Positions 1 to 9,038 of a stretch of DNA of 64,000 nucleotides are shown in pieces. The first letter of the stretch is position 1. Every line of letters starts with the position of its first letter. The stretch comes from Xenococcus sp. PCC 7305 (GTDB lineage Bacteria > Cyanobacteriota > Cyanobacteriia > Cyanobacteriales > Xenococcaceae). The notes beneath the pieces were generated by a model. That model worked only from the letters and a program-made list of their open reading frames with translations, ran no database searches and was not told the origin of the DNA. A program made the position numbers and the translations under genes. Where the stretch lies: NCBI RefSeq assembly GCF_000332055.1, contig NZ_ALVZ01000219.1, forward strand, positions 1-64,000, in the 5' to 3' direction.

Positions 1-761
1 TGTCCTACTGCACCGACAATTTTCTCGACATTAATCAAAAGATCACTGTGGCCATTGGCCTTCTCGACAATTCCGCTGGGAGTGAGGGTTACAGCTTGAC
101 CAAAATCTGTGTAATCGACAGTGTCATAGCCGGCGCCACCATCGAGTGTGTCACTACCAAAATCGGCATTCAATCTTTCACTATTACTTAGGGGAGACCT
201 TTCATGATGAAGAGCCAACAAAAAGTCAATTGAGGAAAAAACCTGATGAAATTGACTATGAACTTGATGAACATTAGTGCTAGCAAGGTTAATCACTTCT
301 AGATTAGTCTCCAAGAAATTAGGATTCTTAGTGCTAACTCCACTTTTTAAAGTATCATCACCATCCCCACCATTTAGGGAATCATTGCCATCTCCTCCAT
401 CAAGGAAATCATTGCCATCTCCTCCATCCAAGATGTCGTCATCATTGCCACCATTGAGAATGTCATGGCCTGCAAAGCCCAATAGCAAATCAAATCCATT
501 GCCACCATGAAGATTATCGTCATCATCTCCACCATCAAGACTATCGTCTCCATGCCCCCCCAGCAGGAAGTCGAATCCAGCTTCCCCGATCAGGGAATCA
601 TCTCCATTGCCTCCTATCAGCAGATCATTATTTTCTCTACCATTGAGAGTATCTTGTCCTGCAAGCCCGAGGATAGAGTCTAATCCATTAGTCCCAAGGA
701 TTGAGTCATTGCCCAAGGTACCTAGGATAAAATTGCTATATAAGATTCCTGAAAAAACCAT
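1..761 (-). CDS. RTX-type hemolysin-like calcium-binding repeat protein, 3' end cut by window edge
   Basis: The frame opens with ATG at 761-759 and stays open to position 1, giving 253 residues without a stop. After a short lead (MVFSGILYSNFILGTLG), about 120 residues consist of aspartate- and glycine-rich nonapeptides of the GGxGxDxL type (for example LDGGDGNDFLDGGDGND), the parallel beta-roll that binds calcium in RTX proteins. A non-repeat stretch of about 60 residues follows, then another repeat (DTLDGGAGYDTVDYTD). RTX proteins are normally exported by type I secretion, with a signal at the C-terminus, which lies outside the window. No catalytic domain is visible, so the function (toxin, S-layer, enzyme or adhesin) is open. 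Confidence 0.85.
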   Translation of the reverse strand, partial: MVFSGILYSNFILGTLGNDSILGTNGLDSILGLAGQDTLNGRENNDLLIGGNGDDSLIGEAGFDFLLGGHGDDSLDGGDDDDNLHGGNGFDLLLGFAGHDILNGGNDDDILDGGDGNDFLDGGDGNDSLNGGDGDDTLKSGVSTKNPNFLETNLEVINLASTNVHQVHSQFHQVFSSIDFLLALHHERSPLSNSERLNADFGSDTLDGGAGYDTVDYTDFGQAVTLTPSGIVEKANGHSDLLINVEKIVGAVG

Positions 762-1192
762 TTTTTATTTTTCTATCTTAAAGTAGTAGTGCTTTTCTTA
801 AAATAATTTGGCAGCTTGATGCCAACAACTAATAGATAAAGCAGATTTTTATATGTAAAAATACTAGCAATAGAATAGAACGGTTTTAATATTATTTCCG
901 ACAAGAACAACTGTAAAGTTTGTCGATTATTTGAAGAATATGTTGCGATATATGAAGAAATGAGTATATCTTGTTACACTTTGATTGCTGGTAACGTGAA
1001 CTCATAGTCATTTATTTGGAATTAAAACCTGAAAAGCTATCACACAAAAAAACCGAGAATTGAGTCAGGACGTTCACCAAGATGCTTTGTCCTCTACCAT
1101 TATTCCCGGCCCAAGAGTTTCTGTGGTCCCTCCATCCGCCAATATATGGAACTATTTAAGGATGCAAGGCCAATAATTAGAAACGGTTGTCA
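762..1192. other. AT-rich spacer without a supported gene
   Basis: This 431-base spacer lies between the start of the RTX gene and the 3' end of the RRM gene, both on the minus strand. It should hold the RTX promoter and the end of the RRM transcript. The only open frame entering it (1146-1382, plus strand) is antisense to the RRM gene and has no recognisable protein character. No RNA gene or clear terminator hairpin was seen. Confidence 0.5.
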
Positions 1193-1471
1193 TTACCTTC
1201 TGCCACCACCGAAGGAGTTCCTGTTGTTCTCACGAGGTCTAGCTTTGTTGACCTTGAGACTTCTTTCCATCCATTCTGCTCCATCTAAAGCTGCGATCGC
1301 TTTATCCTCGTCAGACTCAGATTCCATTTCGACAAAAGCAAATCCGCGAACGCGTCCTGTTTCACGATCAGTGGGAATATGAACTCTTTTGACAGTACCA
1401 TATTCGGCGAAAACTTCGTTTAAGTCTTCTTGATTAATTTCGTAAGCTAAATTACCTACATAAATTGACAT
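1193..1471 (-). CDS. Small RRM-domain RNA-binding protein (Rbp family), copy 1
   Basis: This 92-residue protein is almost entirely one RNA recognition motif. RNP2 is IYVGNL (residues 3-8) and RNP1 is RGFAFVEM (about residues 42-49). It ends in a short Arg/Gly tail (FGGGRR) of the kind seen in cyanobacterial cold-responsive Rbp proteins. Such proteins bind single-stranded RNA and act in RNA metabolism or mRNA localisation. A strong GAGGAGA ribosome site sits 11 bases before the ATG. A close paralogue lies at 57182-57472 and shares a leader motif with this gene, so common control is likely. Confidence 0.93.
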   Translation of the reverse strand: MSIYVGNLAYEINQEDLNEVFAEYGTVKRVHIPTDRETGRVRGFAFVEMESESDEDKAIAALDGAEWMERSLKVNKARPRENNRNSFGGGRR

Positions 1472-1526
1472 AAGTTGATTGTCTCCTCAATCAGTGTTGG
1501 GTTTAGAGAGACAAGATTATTGGAAA
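1472..1526 (-). promoter_or_regulatory. Conserved 5' leader of rbp copy 1
   Basis: Read on the minus strand, the leader holds TCCAATAATCTTGTCTCTC and then TAAAC before the GAGGAGA ribosome site. The same order (TCCAAAATCTTATCTCTC, TAAAC, GAGGAGA) occurs before the second rbp gene. The shared core AATCTTRTCTCTCT lies at 1505-1518, about 33 bases before the ATG. Conservation outside the coding region suggests a regulatory RNA element. A role in cold or translational control is inferred from the gene family. Confidence 0.55.
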
Positions 1527-1668
1527 AGAAACAGCTCAATACTTTACGGAAAAACCTTCGTTACTGAATACAGACTTAATCGTTAATCTTTTAATTCTCA
1601 AGACCAATGTTAACACTATTTATGAAGAATTAGCGATCTATTCTGTATTTTTAACTTTTAATTTTTAA

Positions 1669-2583
1669 TTAATTTGCTTCCCAAGATTCCAAAAAATCCC
1701 AATCTTCAGAACCTGCTACAGAGTCTTTAACAACTTCTACTTGCGGTGGAGACGTATTTTCTTCCAATAAAACCTGATATTCCTCAGATTCAACCCATTT
1801 CAGCAACTCTGCGGCGCGCAAAGTCGTCCAAGGATGATTGGGCTCCATAAAACTCAGCATTTTTGTGAACTTGTCTAAACTATCGAGATTATAACTACCA
1901 AAATCTCTAGCCTGTTCGATAAACTCTTCTATTGCAATAGGATTAATATACTCTTCAGGCAATCCAGCCAATTTCATTAAACTACGATAGGCCACATCTG
2001 TGTCTTGACAGGCCAGTAAGGCTGCTCGATCTGATGTTAGTTTGGCCATCATAACCCATTGATAGAGTGCAAATTCAATCCCATTAGTGGCCAACCCGCC
2101 CAATCCCAGAGTAGAGTTCGCAATTACTCGACCCAAACCAGGAAGGATCATCGCTGTCTGATGATAGAGCAAATGCTTACTTTTAATATGTCCTAACTCA
2201 TGACCCAAAGTGTAGAGTAATTCCTCGTTTGAGAGTTCTTTCATCCCATCAATATTGAGAATGATCATTGGATTATTGGCTCCAATGGTGAGAGTTCTAA
2301 TATATCCAGTGCCGTGGAGAAGATATAATTCGGGAATAGGAGCCACATCAATGACGTTACAAGCTTCGAGAAATATTTGATACAGTTCGGGAAAATTACG
2401 AGAATTGACTCGCAGACATATGGCACCAAATTTAAATCTTAATAAACGATCTATGCCATATTCATTCACTTTTTTAAAAAATAAAGAAACCCCAGGAATT
2501 TTTTCAAGAGAGACTAGGGCCTGACGATCAAAAGGATGTTCATAGGCTTGGGGCGTCAATCCAGTTAAATATTTACGATTCAT
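1669..2583 (-). CDS. M48-family zinc metallopeptidase
   Basis: The 304-residue protein carries HELGH at residues 128-132 in the context LYTLGHELGHIKSKH, the zinc-binding and catalytic motif of M48 (HtpX/Ste24/Oma1-like) peptidases. A hydrophobic stretch follows the motif (about 140-180: MILPGLGRVIANSTLGLGGLA), consistent with membrane association. No signal peptide is seen at the N-terminus. The C-terminal 40 residues are acidic. These enzymes usually take part in membrane protein quality control; the substrate is unknown. The gene lies 46 bases downstream of the HEAT-repeat gene on the same strand and may be co-transcribed with it. Confidence 0.88.
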   Translation of the reverse strand: MNRKYLTGLTPQAYEHPFDRQALVSLEKIPGVSLFFKKVNEYGIDRLLRFKFGAICLRVNSRNFPELYQIFLEACNVIDVAPIPELYLLHGTGYIRTLTIGANNPMIILNIDGMKELSNEELLYTLGHELGHIKSKHLLYHQTAMILPGLGRVIANSTLGLGGLATNGIEFALYQWVMMAKLTSDRAALLACQDTDVAYRSLMKLAGLPEEYINPIAIEEFIEQARDFGSYNLDSLDKFTKMLSFMEPNHPWTTLRAAELLKWVESEEYQVLLEENTSPPQVEVVKDSVAGSEDWDFLESWEAN

Positions 2584-2629
2584 TAGGGCAGAATTATTAG
2601 TCAGTTATACAAAGTTTCTTGTCATTATA

Positions 2630-3289
2630 TTAATTAAGATTATTTTTGGCTTCTTGGGCAACATGAGCAACTTCATCATCAACCAACTGCCGTAGAGTAG
2701 ATTGAGCTATCTCTCCGCCCAATCTACCCAGAGCTTGGACCACACGATATCTGATTTGCCAATCCTCATTTTGAGCAAAAGGAATGAGTAAATCAACCGC
2801 ACGTTGGTCTCCTAGTTCTCCCAAAGATCCGATAGCCGCGGTTTGTAGCAAATTAACCTCCGAGCTTAATGCTTCTGCTAACAGTTCAAATCCTTTAGGT
2901 TCTCCCAGTTCACCTAGAGTAGCAATAATACTAAATTGCACTAACCATTCTGAGGTTTGGTGATAGGCCTTTGCTAGATCATCATAGGCTTCGGTTAGTT
3001 TTAATCCTCCAATAGCATCGGCAGCAGCAGCTTGGACATCAGGCTCCGAATCATTAAATAGGCGATCTCGTAATAATTCTAAACTCAATTCTAGATTCTC
3101 GGTTCCCAACACATCAAGCTGACTTACCGCAGCATAGCGAACCCTGGTATTCATATCCTTGACCAAGGGCAATATTAGTCGAAAAGCTTCTGCTTTCTCA
3201 ACAGTTCGTAATTGATTCAATCCCTTAATGCGATCGCTAAAATTAAGGGAATTCAGCAGAACAATAGTGGAGTCTAAAGGGTTATTCAT
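2630..3289 (-). CDS. HEAT-repeat protein of the NblB/CpcE-like family
   Basis: The 219 residues form a run of about six helical repeats with motifs such as VRYAAVSQLDVLG, VQAAAADAIGGL, VQFSIIATLGELG and IRYRVVQALGRLG. This pattern and length match cyanobacterial NblB and the PBS-lyase HEAT proteins related to CpcE. Family members handle phycobilisomes: CpcE-type proteins attach or detach bilins, and NblB is needed for phycobilisome breakdown during starvation. NblB is the best guess from length and lack of a CpcF partner, but other PBS-HEAT proteins look alike. The ATG at 3289 has no strong ribosome site. Confidence 0.7.
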   Translation of the reverse strand: MNNPLDSTIVLLNSLNFSDRIKGLNQLRTVEKAEAFRLILPLVKDMNTRVRYAAVSQLDVLGTENLELSLELLRDRLFNDSEPDVQAAAADAIGGLKLTEAYDDLAKAYHQTSEWLVQFSIIATLGELGEPKGFELLAEALSSEVNLLQTAAIGSLGELGDQRAVDLLIPFAQNEDWQIRYRVVQALGRLGGEIAQSTLRQLVDDEVAHVAQEAKNNLN

Positions 3290-3383
3290 GTATTTTTAGG
3301 AAATGTTAATTGTTGTTTTTAGTTAATTGTGGTCGCAAATAGTTACATTTTATATGTCGGCACAAATCGGAGATCATTAAAAA

Positions 3384-4223
3384 TTGAATAGTCAATCATC
3401 TCAAGGTATATTTTCTATAATCGGTGGAGCCGTAATTGCTCTGCTAATTTTAGTTGCTTTCAACTGCTTTATTATCATAAATCCTGGTCAAGCTGGAGTT
3501 CTCAGTATTTTGGGAGAAGCACAAGAGCAACCCCTACTAGAAGGGCTACATTTTCGTCCACCGTTAATTTCTTATGTGGACGTTTATGATATCACTGTCC
3601 AAAAATTTGAAGTACCCGCTCAAAGTTCTACGAAAGACCTCCAGGATTTAAACGCTAGTTTTGCTATTAACTTCCGTCTTGATCCCCAGAAAATTGTCGA
3701 GATTCGTCGTAAACAAGGGACTTTAGCAAATATTGTCGCTAAAATCATTGCGCCCCAAACTCAAGAATCTTTTAAAATTGCTGCAGCCTTAAGAAACGTT
3801 GAAGAAGCAATTACTCAACGTAATGAATTAAAAGAAGATTTTGATAATGCTCTAAGTACTCGTCTAGAAAAATATGGCATTATTGTTCTAGATACTAGTG
3901 TAGTTGATCTTGATTTCTCTCCCCAGTTTGCTAAAGCAGTAGAAGATAAACAAATTGCTGAGCAAAAGGCGAGAAAAGCTGTTTATATTGCCAGTGAAGC
4001 TGAGCAAAAAGCCCTAGCAGAAATCAACCGTGCCAAGGGGAAAGCCGAAGCCCAAAAATTGCTAGCAGAAACACTTAAAGCTCAAGGTGGGCGGTTGGTA
4101 CTGGAAAAAGAGGCAATTGAAGCTTGGAGAGAAGGAGGAGCGCAAGTGCCAAAAGTATTGGTTATTAGTGGAGATGCAGCTTCTCAACTCCCTTTCTTGT
4201 TGAATTTTGAAGATTTGCAATAA
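3384..4223 (+). CDS. Prohibitin/SPFH (Band 7) membrane protein
   Basis: The 279-residue protein begins at a TTG (3384) with GGAG about 11 bases upstream; no better start is in frame. An N-terminal membrane segment (about residues 9-31, IIGGAVIALLILVAFNCFIII) is followed by the SPFH domain (about 32-200) and a charged helical region rich in Ala, Glu and Lys (about 190-245), typical of prohibitins. Prohibitin-like proteins form large ring scaffolds in the membrane and often modulate membrane proteases. An M48 peptidase gene lies nearby on the other strand, but no operon links them. The gene converges on pilC across a hairpin. Confidence 0.88.
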   Translation: MNSQSSQGIFSIIGGAVIALLILVAFNCFIIINPGQAGVLSILGEAQEQPLLEGLHFRPPLISYVDVYDITVQKFEVPAQSSTKDLQDLNASFAINFRLDPQKIVEIRRKQGTLANIVAKIIAPQTQESFKIAAALRNVEEAITQRNELKEDFDNALSTRLEKYGIIVLDTSVVDLDFSPQFAKAVEDKQIAEQKARKAVYIASEAEQKALAEINRAKGKAEAQKLLAETLKAQGGRLVLEKEAIEAWREGGAQVPKVLVISGDAASQLPFLLNFEDLQ

Positions 4224-4250
4224 TCCTGGTTGAATTTGGCTTCAGCTTTT

Positions 4251-4298
4251 CAGGTGTTAGGTCTTAGGAGCAAAATCCTATTAGAGCCTAACCACCTG
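4251..4298. terminator. Bidirectional hairpin between prohibitin-like gene and pilC
   Basis: CAGGTG and TTAGG on the left pair with CCTAA and CACCTG on the right, with an inner TAGGA/TCCTA pair around a short loop. It separates two convergent genes and ends one base before the pilC stop codon. The strong stem fits a shared terminator. There is no long T-run on either side, so it may act with other factors or stabilise transcript ends. Confidence 0.5.
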
Positions 4299-4299
4299 A

Positions 4300-5514
4300 C
4301 TAACCTAATTGATCGAAAATTGAGAACATTGGGAGATACATCGACAACAGAATCGTTCCCACCATTATGGCAATACCGACCATCATGATTGGTTCGAGCA
4401 TACTCGTTAGGGCCTTAACTGCCTGCTCAACTTCATCTTCATAGAAATCGGCCACCTTCGACATCATCGAGTCCAATTCTCCGGTTTCTTCACCAATACT
4501 AATCATTTGAATCGCCAGAGGAGGAAAGACATTCTCCTTCTGAATTGCTAGGGAAATCATGCCGCCTTGCTGAATTTCACTTTTAGCAGATTGGATGGCA
4601 TTGACAATAACCTTATTGGTAATTGTGTTACAAACGATATCAAAACAATTTAATACCGGGACTCCTGAACGGGTGAGCACACCAAAAATTCTACAGAAAC
4701 GAGCTACAGCTGACTTTTGATTTAAATCGCCAAATAAAGGCATTTTGAGCATAAAAGAATCAATTTGCAGTCTTCCTACAGGCGTTGCATAATAAGCTTT
4801 AAAAGCGAAAGTAATAACCATAATCCCGATGATAGGGATGATAGCCCGCCAACTTCTCAAGGTATCACTTAACCAGACCATAAAGGAGGTTAAGGCTGGG
4901 AGCTCAGCACCTAAGCCATCAAAAATTCCCGAAAATACAGGAATCAAAAAAATGGTCATGCCCAAAAAGGCTACTACAGCAAAAAATCCGACTGTCATCG
5001 GATAAGTCATCGCCGATTTAATTTGATTTTGCAATTTAGCGATATCTTCTAGTAAGACAGAAAGGCGATCTAAGACTTCATCTAAAACTCCACCAGCCTC
5101 GCCAGCCTCGACCATATAGACATAGAGATCATCAAAACATTCGGGATATTTTGACATGGCTTCTGACAAACTTATCCCTTGTTGCACTTCTGCACTGATA
5201 CCAATTAAGGCTTTTTTTAGTTTGAGGTTTCCTGCTTGATCTGATAGGATACCCAAACATCTGACAATGGCGACCCCTGCATTTACCATCACTGAAAATT
5301 GACGGGAAAAAACGGCCTTGTCTTTGACCTTGACTGTTGTCAGAGCCAATTCTAATTGAGATAAATCGAGATCTAGAGCAGACTTGGTGACCTTACCCAC
5401 GGCAATATATCTATTACCCAAGATACTACGAGCTTGTTCTGGGGATTCAGCTTCCACCTTCTCTTTAAAAACTTTGCCCGACTTGTCTCTAACTTTAGCT
5501 ATATATACAGTCAT
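4300..5514 (-). CDS. pilC: Type IV pilus inner-membrane platform protein PilC
   Basis: The 404-residue protein has two GspF/T2SSF domains (about 70-193 and 272-395), each with helical bundles and paired membrane segments (for example MTVGFFAVVAFLGMTIFLIPVF and IMMVGIAIMVGTILLSMYLPMF). The FSRQFSVMVNAGV and GEETGELDSMM motifs are typical of PilC. PilC couples the cytoplasmic motor ATPases to pilin assembly in the inner membrane, needed in cyanobacteria for twitching motility and DNA uptake. It is the last gene of pilB-pilT-pilC, 83 bases downstream of pilT. Length is normal and both halves look intact. Confidence 0.95.
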   Translation of the reverse strand: MTVYIAKVRDKSGKVFKEKVEAESPEQARSILGNRYIAVGKVTKSALDLDLSQLELALTTVKVKDKAVFSRQFSVMVNAGVAIVRCLGILSDQAGNLKLKKALIGISAEVQQGISLSEAMSKYPECFDDLYVYMVEAGEAGGVLDEVLDRLSVLLEDIAKLQNQIKSAMTYPMTVGFFAVVAFLGMTIFLIPVFSGIFDGLGAELPALTSFMVWLSDTLRSWRAIIPIIGIMVITFAFKAYYATPVGRLQIDSFMLKMPLFGDLNQKSAVARFCRIFGVLTRSGVPVLNCFDIVCNTITNKVIVNAIQSAKSEIQQGGMISLAIQKENVFPPLAIQMISIGEETGELDSMMSKVADFYEDEVEQAVKALTSMLEPIMMVGIAIMVGTILLSMYLPMFSIFDQLG

Positions 5515-5597
5515 GGATTAAATATGTGTTTTACTTACAGCAAAATTGGTTATTTAATAATTAGTAACTTTATTATTGGTCACTTCAAGAAACGGTA

Positions 5598-6707
5598 TTA
5601 TCTACGGCTTCTAGCTTTGTTGGTTCCCATAGACATTGCCCCGGCAACCAGACGTTGGAGTTCATCTGGTTTTCCACTCTTACCGATCGCTTCTTCAATG
5701 TCAATAACTCCAGCTCTGACTAGGTGGGCTAATGCCTGTTCCATCGTTTGCATTCCCAATTTACCTCCCGTTTGAAGCGCTGAATAAACTTGGGATGCCT
5801 TACCTTCTCGAATTAAATTTGCGATCGCTGGAGTAACAATCATAATTTCTTGAGCCATCACCCGGCCAAACTCACCGGGTTTAGGACTTTTCTTTTTAGC
5901 TAAAGTCTGACTAAATACTGCGATCAAAGAGTTAGATAGCATTGCCCTAATTTGTGCTTGTTCAGCGGCGGGAAAAACATCAACCATCCTGTCTACTGTT
6001 CCCGAGGCAGAACTAGTATGCAAAGTACCAAAGACTAAATGCCCTGTTTCTGCGGCTGAAATTGCCAAGGAAATGGTTTCGAGATCCCGCATTTCCCCCA
6101 CCAGAATAATATCTGGATCTTCGCGTAATGCACCTTTGAGCGCGTTAGCAAAGCTTTTAGTATCTTCTCCTTTCTGTCGCTGATGAAAGAGACTTTTGTG
6201 GTTAGGGAATACATATTCAATGGGATCTTCTACAGTGAGAATATGTTCTGCTCTAGTTCGATTAATCAGATCCAGCATCGCTGCGAGAGTTGTTGTTTTG
6301 CCAGAACCAGTAGGTCCAGTAACTAAAATTAAGCCTTTTGGCCTATAGGTCATCTCTCGCACAATTTCCGGTAAGCCTAACTGGTCGAAATTAGGAATCT
6401 TGGAAGATAAAGCTCGCAAACAAGCAGCATAACAACCCCGCTCTTTATAAACATTCACCCGAAAGCGAGCCAGGCCCTTAACTCCATAGGAACAATCCAG
6501 CTCCCAAGTTTGCTCTAAATCCTTTCTTTGGGTATTGTTGAGCATACTAAAAATCAGTCGTTGGCATTCAGCGGGCATCAGATCATCCCCAATAGGAGTC
6601 AGTTTGCCACTGATACGGAAGTAAACTGGAGCACTAGCTTGAATATGCATATCCGAGCCCCCCATTTCCACCAACTGCTCCATCAAGTCCTCAATCATCA
6701 TTTCCAT
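5598..6707 (-). CDS. pilT: Type IV pilus retraction ATPase PilT
   Basis: The 369-residue secretion ATPase has Walker A GPTGSGKTT at residues 131-139, a Walker B region DPDIILVGEMRD, and a His box near TGHLVFGTLHT. The N-terminal PAS-like part starts with the typical LVEMGGSDMHIQ. PilT powers pilus depolymerisation and hence retraction. The start at 6707 has AGAGG about 7 bases upstream; the next ATGs (6701, 6698) are also possible. It lies 41 bases after pilB and precedes pilC, so the three genes are probably one transcript. Confidence 0.96.
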   Translation of the reverse strand: MEMMIEDLMEQLVEMGGSDMHIQASAPVYFRISGKLTPIGDDLMPAECQRLIFSMLNNTQRKDLEQTWELDCSYGVKGLARFRVNVYKERGCYAACLRALSSKIPNFDQLGLPEIVREMTYRPKGLILVTGPTGSGKTTTLAAMLDLINRTRAEHILTVEDPIEYVFPNHKSLFHQRQKGEDTKSFANALKGALREDPDIILVGEMRDLETISLAISAAETGHLVFGTLHTSSASGTVDRMVDVFPAAEQAQIRAMLSNSLIAVFSQTLAKKKSPKPGEFGRVMAQEIMIVTPAIANLIREGKASQVYSALQTGGKLGMQTMEQALAHLVRAGVIDIEEAIGKSGKPDELQRLVAGAMSMGTNKARSRR

Positions 6708-6748
6708 AGCATTAACCTCTTATAAAAATTTTATAGTAAATAAATTAT

Positions 6749-8764
6749 TTATTGCTCACTAAAGCGAGATGTCATGCAATAAGGACAATCTAGCCATTCC
6801 GGTTTTAATTGAGCATCACAAGTACGACAGATTAAGCCACTTTTTCGTTTGGCTTTTAATTCAGCTTCTAGACCTGAGTCAGTAAAGGTGACCCTTTCAA
6901 CTTCTTCTAATGTGGTGTGGCCTTCTTTGACCAAGTCGAGACTATAGGCCAAAATCGTAATCATGCCTTCTTCGACTGCAGCTTCTTTGATCTGATCACC
7001 ATTGGCCCCAGCATTAATTAATTCTTGTATTTTCTCAGAGGTTCTCATGACCTCATAAACTCCAACTCGGCCTTTATAGCCACCGCCACCACATTTAGGA
7101 CAGAGGGTTCCTTTCTTTTTGGCCGCTGCTTTTTGTTCTTGATCTAAGGTTTTTGCTTTATAAAAAGTAACATCCTCTTGATTGGCAGCTGATAAGCCAA
7201 ATCTGGCTAATTCTTCATGGGTCGGATGATAGGCAATCCGACATTCTCCACAAACTCGACGCATTAGCCTTTGAGCTAAAACTCCGACGAGAGAACCAGC
7301 AATCATAAAAGGCTCAATTCCCATTTCATCGAGTCGGGATATAGAACCTGCCGCATCATTGGTATGGAGAGTAGTTAAGACAAGGTGACCTGTCATTGCT
7401 GCTTCTACTGCGGTTTTAGCTGTTTCAGGGTCTCTAGTTTCCCCCACAAGTATCACATCAGGATCCTGTCGTAGAAAAGCTCGTAAAATAGAGGCGAAAT
7501 CCATGCCTTTTTCGCGAATGACCTGTACTTGGGTAATTCCATCTAGAGAATATTCAATGGGGTCTTCAGCTGTACTAATATTTACTCCAGGATTGTTTCT
7601 TTCGGCTAAAACTGAATAGAGTGTCGTTGATTTACCAGAACCAGTAGGGCCCGTTACCAATAGTAGGCCAAAGGGTCTTTTCGCCATTTCCCGGACTAAT
7701 TCCAAGGTAGGCTCATGGGTAATTAATTTATCCAAGCCCAATTGAGTGGCCGAGTTGTCTAAAATCCGCAAACAGACCTTTTCTCCATAACGACTGGGCA
7801 AACTACTAACCCGAAAGTCGACTTTTCGACCCTGAAACATGCGTCGAATTTTGCCATCTTGAGGTAAACGTTTCTCGGCAATATCTAAATCTGCCATGAT
7901 CTTGAAACGAGCCATCACCGCTGGGATAATTTTCTTGGGCATGGGATCAAAAGCCTGTTGTAAAACCCCGTCCTTACGATAACGAACCCTCAAAAATTCT
8001 TCTTGGGGCTCAACATGAATATCAGAAACCCCATCTTGTAGTCCTTTGGCAAGAATTTTATTGACTAGATTAATAATTGGGGCCCCTTGAGCTTCATTAA
8101 CTGCACCTAAATCATCGGCACCCTCTTCTTCTGTTTCTTCTAGATTAAAGTCGAGATTATCTAAGTCCAAAGAAACGTCAACATTAACTGTGTCTTTTTT
8201 GCCAGAGGCTTTCTCTTTTTTTACTTCCTCATCCAAATATTTATCAATAAGTTTCTGATAATCGGCCTGAGTAATGACAATTCTCTGGAGTTCAATGCCT
8301 TTAGGTCGAAGAATCCGATTGAGATCATCTTGAGCTTCTAAATTCTCTGGATCCACCATCGCTACAACTAAAGCAGCTGGATCTTCCTTTCTCTCTAAAG
8401 GGATAATTCGGTAACGACGACATAAATCGAGGGGGATTAGACTATCAATAAGAGCGCCGGTTTGGTTGCTGTTAACCTCTTCAATTTCTAGATCGATCGA
8501 AGCGACGCCGTATAGAACTTTTAATTCAAAAAGATGATGTTTTTTGTACTGGCGTAGTACGTCCGGGGGTAGGGCATCACCAGTAACGGATTCTAAGATG
8601 TCAACCAAAGATCGCCCAGTTTTGCGACTTTCCAACATCGCTTTCTGCATTTGTTCGCCATTAACAAACCCTTTTTCAACTAGCTTATTGCCAAAAGGAG
8701 AAAAATAATTGCGCAGCGCGATCGCTTTAGTTTTCTTGGACTTAGAAGATGAAGAATAACTCAT
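6749..8764 (-). CDS. pilB: Type IV pilus extension ATPase PilB
   Basis: The 671-residue protein has an N-terminal MshEN/T2SSE domain, the ATPase core with Walker A GPTGSGKSTT, Walker B VILVGETRD, and the tetracysteine zinc site (CGEC ... CPKC) characteristic of PilB/GspE. PilB drives pilin polymerisation. The last 30 residues add a second zinc ribbon, CRTC and CPYC separated by 11 residues, which is not part of the standard ATPase fold. It heads the pilB-pilT-pilC operon and is divergent from grpE across a 274-base spacer. Confidence 0.96.
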   Translation of the reverse strand: MSYSSSSKSKKTKAIALRNYFSPFGNKLVEKGFVNGEQMQKAMLESRKTGRSLVDILESVTGDALPPDVLRQYKKHHLFELKVLYGVASIDLEIEEVNSNQTGALIDSLIPLDLCRRYRIIPLERKEDPAALVVAMVDPENLEAQDDLNRILRPKGIELQRIVITQADYQKLIDKYLDEEVKKEKASGKKDTVNVDVSLDLDNLDFNLEETEEEGADDLGAVNEAQGAPIINLVNKILAKGLQDGVSDIHVEPQEEFLRVRYRKDGVLQQAFDPMPKKIIPAVMARFKIMADLDIAEKRLPQDGKIRRMFQGRKVDFRVSSLPSRYGEKVCLRILDNSATQLGLDKLITHEPTLELVREMAKRPFGLLLVTGPTGSGKSTTLYSVLAERNNPGVNISTAEDPIEYSLDGITQVQVIREKGMDFASILRAFLRQDPDVILVGETRDPETAKTAVEAAMTGHLVLTTLHTNDAAGSISRLDEMGIEPFMIAGSLVGVLAQRLMRRVCGECRIAYHPTHEELARFGLSAANQEDVTFYKAKTLDQEQKAAAKKKGTLCPKCGGGGYKGRVGVYEVMRTSEKIQELINAGANGDQIKEAAVEEGMITILAYSLDLVKEGHTTLEEVERVTFTDSGLEAELKAKRKSGLICRTCDAQLKPEWLDCPYCMTSRFSEQ

Positions 8765-9038
8765 AAAATCAGCAAAAAAGATCTCCCGATATTATTCAAG
8801 TATTCCCGAAAGTTTTGCTAAAATACCAGCTCTAATGATAAAAATATTCTTCGTAAAAACAAAAAGAACCCAGCTATGCTTGACGAATGACCTAGAGTTT
8901 CCCATAAGCATTTATCCTTACAGCTCTCGTGATGGGTCAAATGTGGGAGAACGCGCAAGTCAAGACGAAATGCTACATTAAGTTAGCAGTAATTCACATC
9001 CTCCAAAACCATAATTTGTAGTTTCATCACAAAATGCT

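Noticed and set aside
277-510. Plus-strand Pro/Ser-rich frame
   Set aside because: It is antisense to the RTX repeats, whose GGxGxD codons read as Pro/Ser on the other strand.
8765-9038. CIRCE or other heat-shock operator before grpE
   Set aside because: No TTAGCACTC-N9-GAGTGCTAA-like inverted repeat was found in the spacer.
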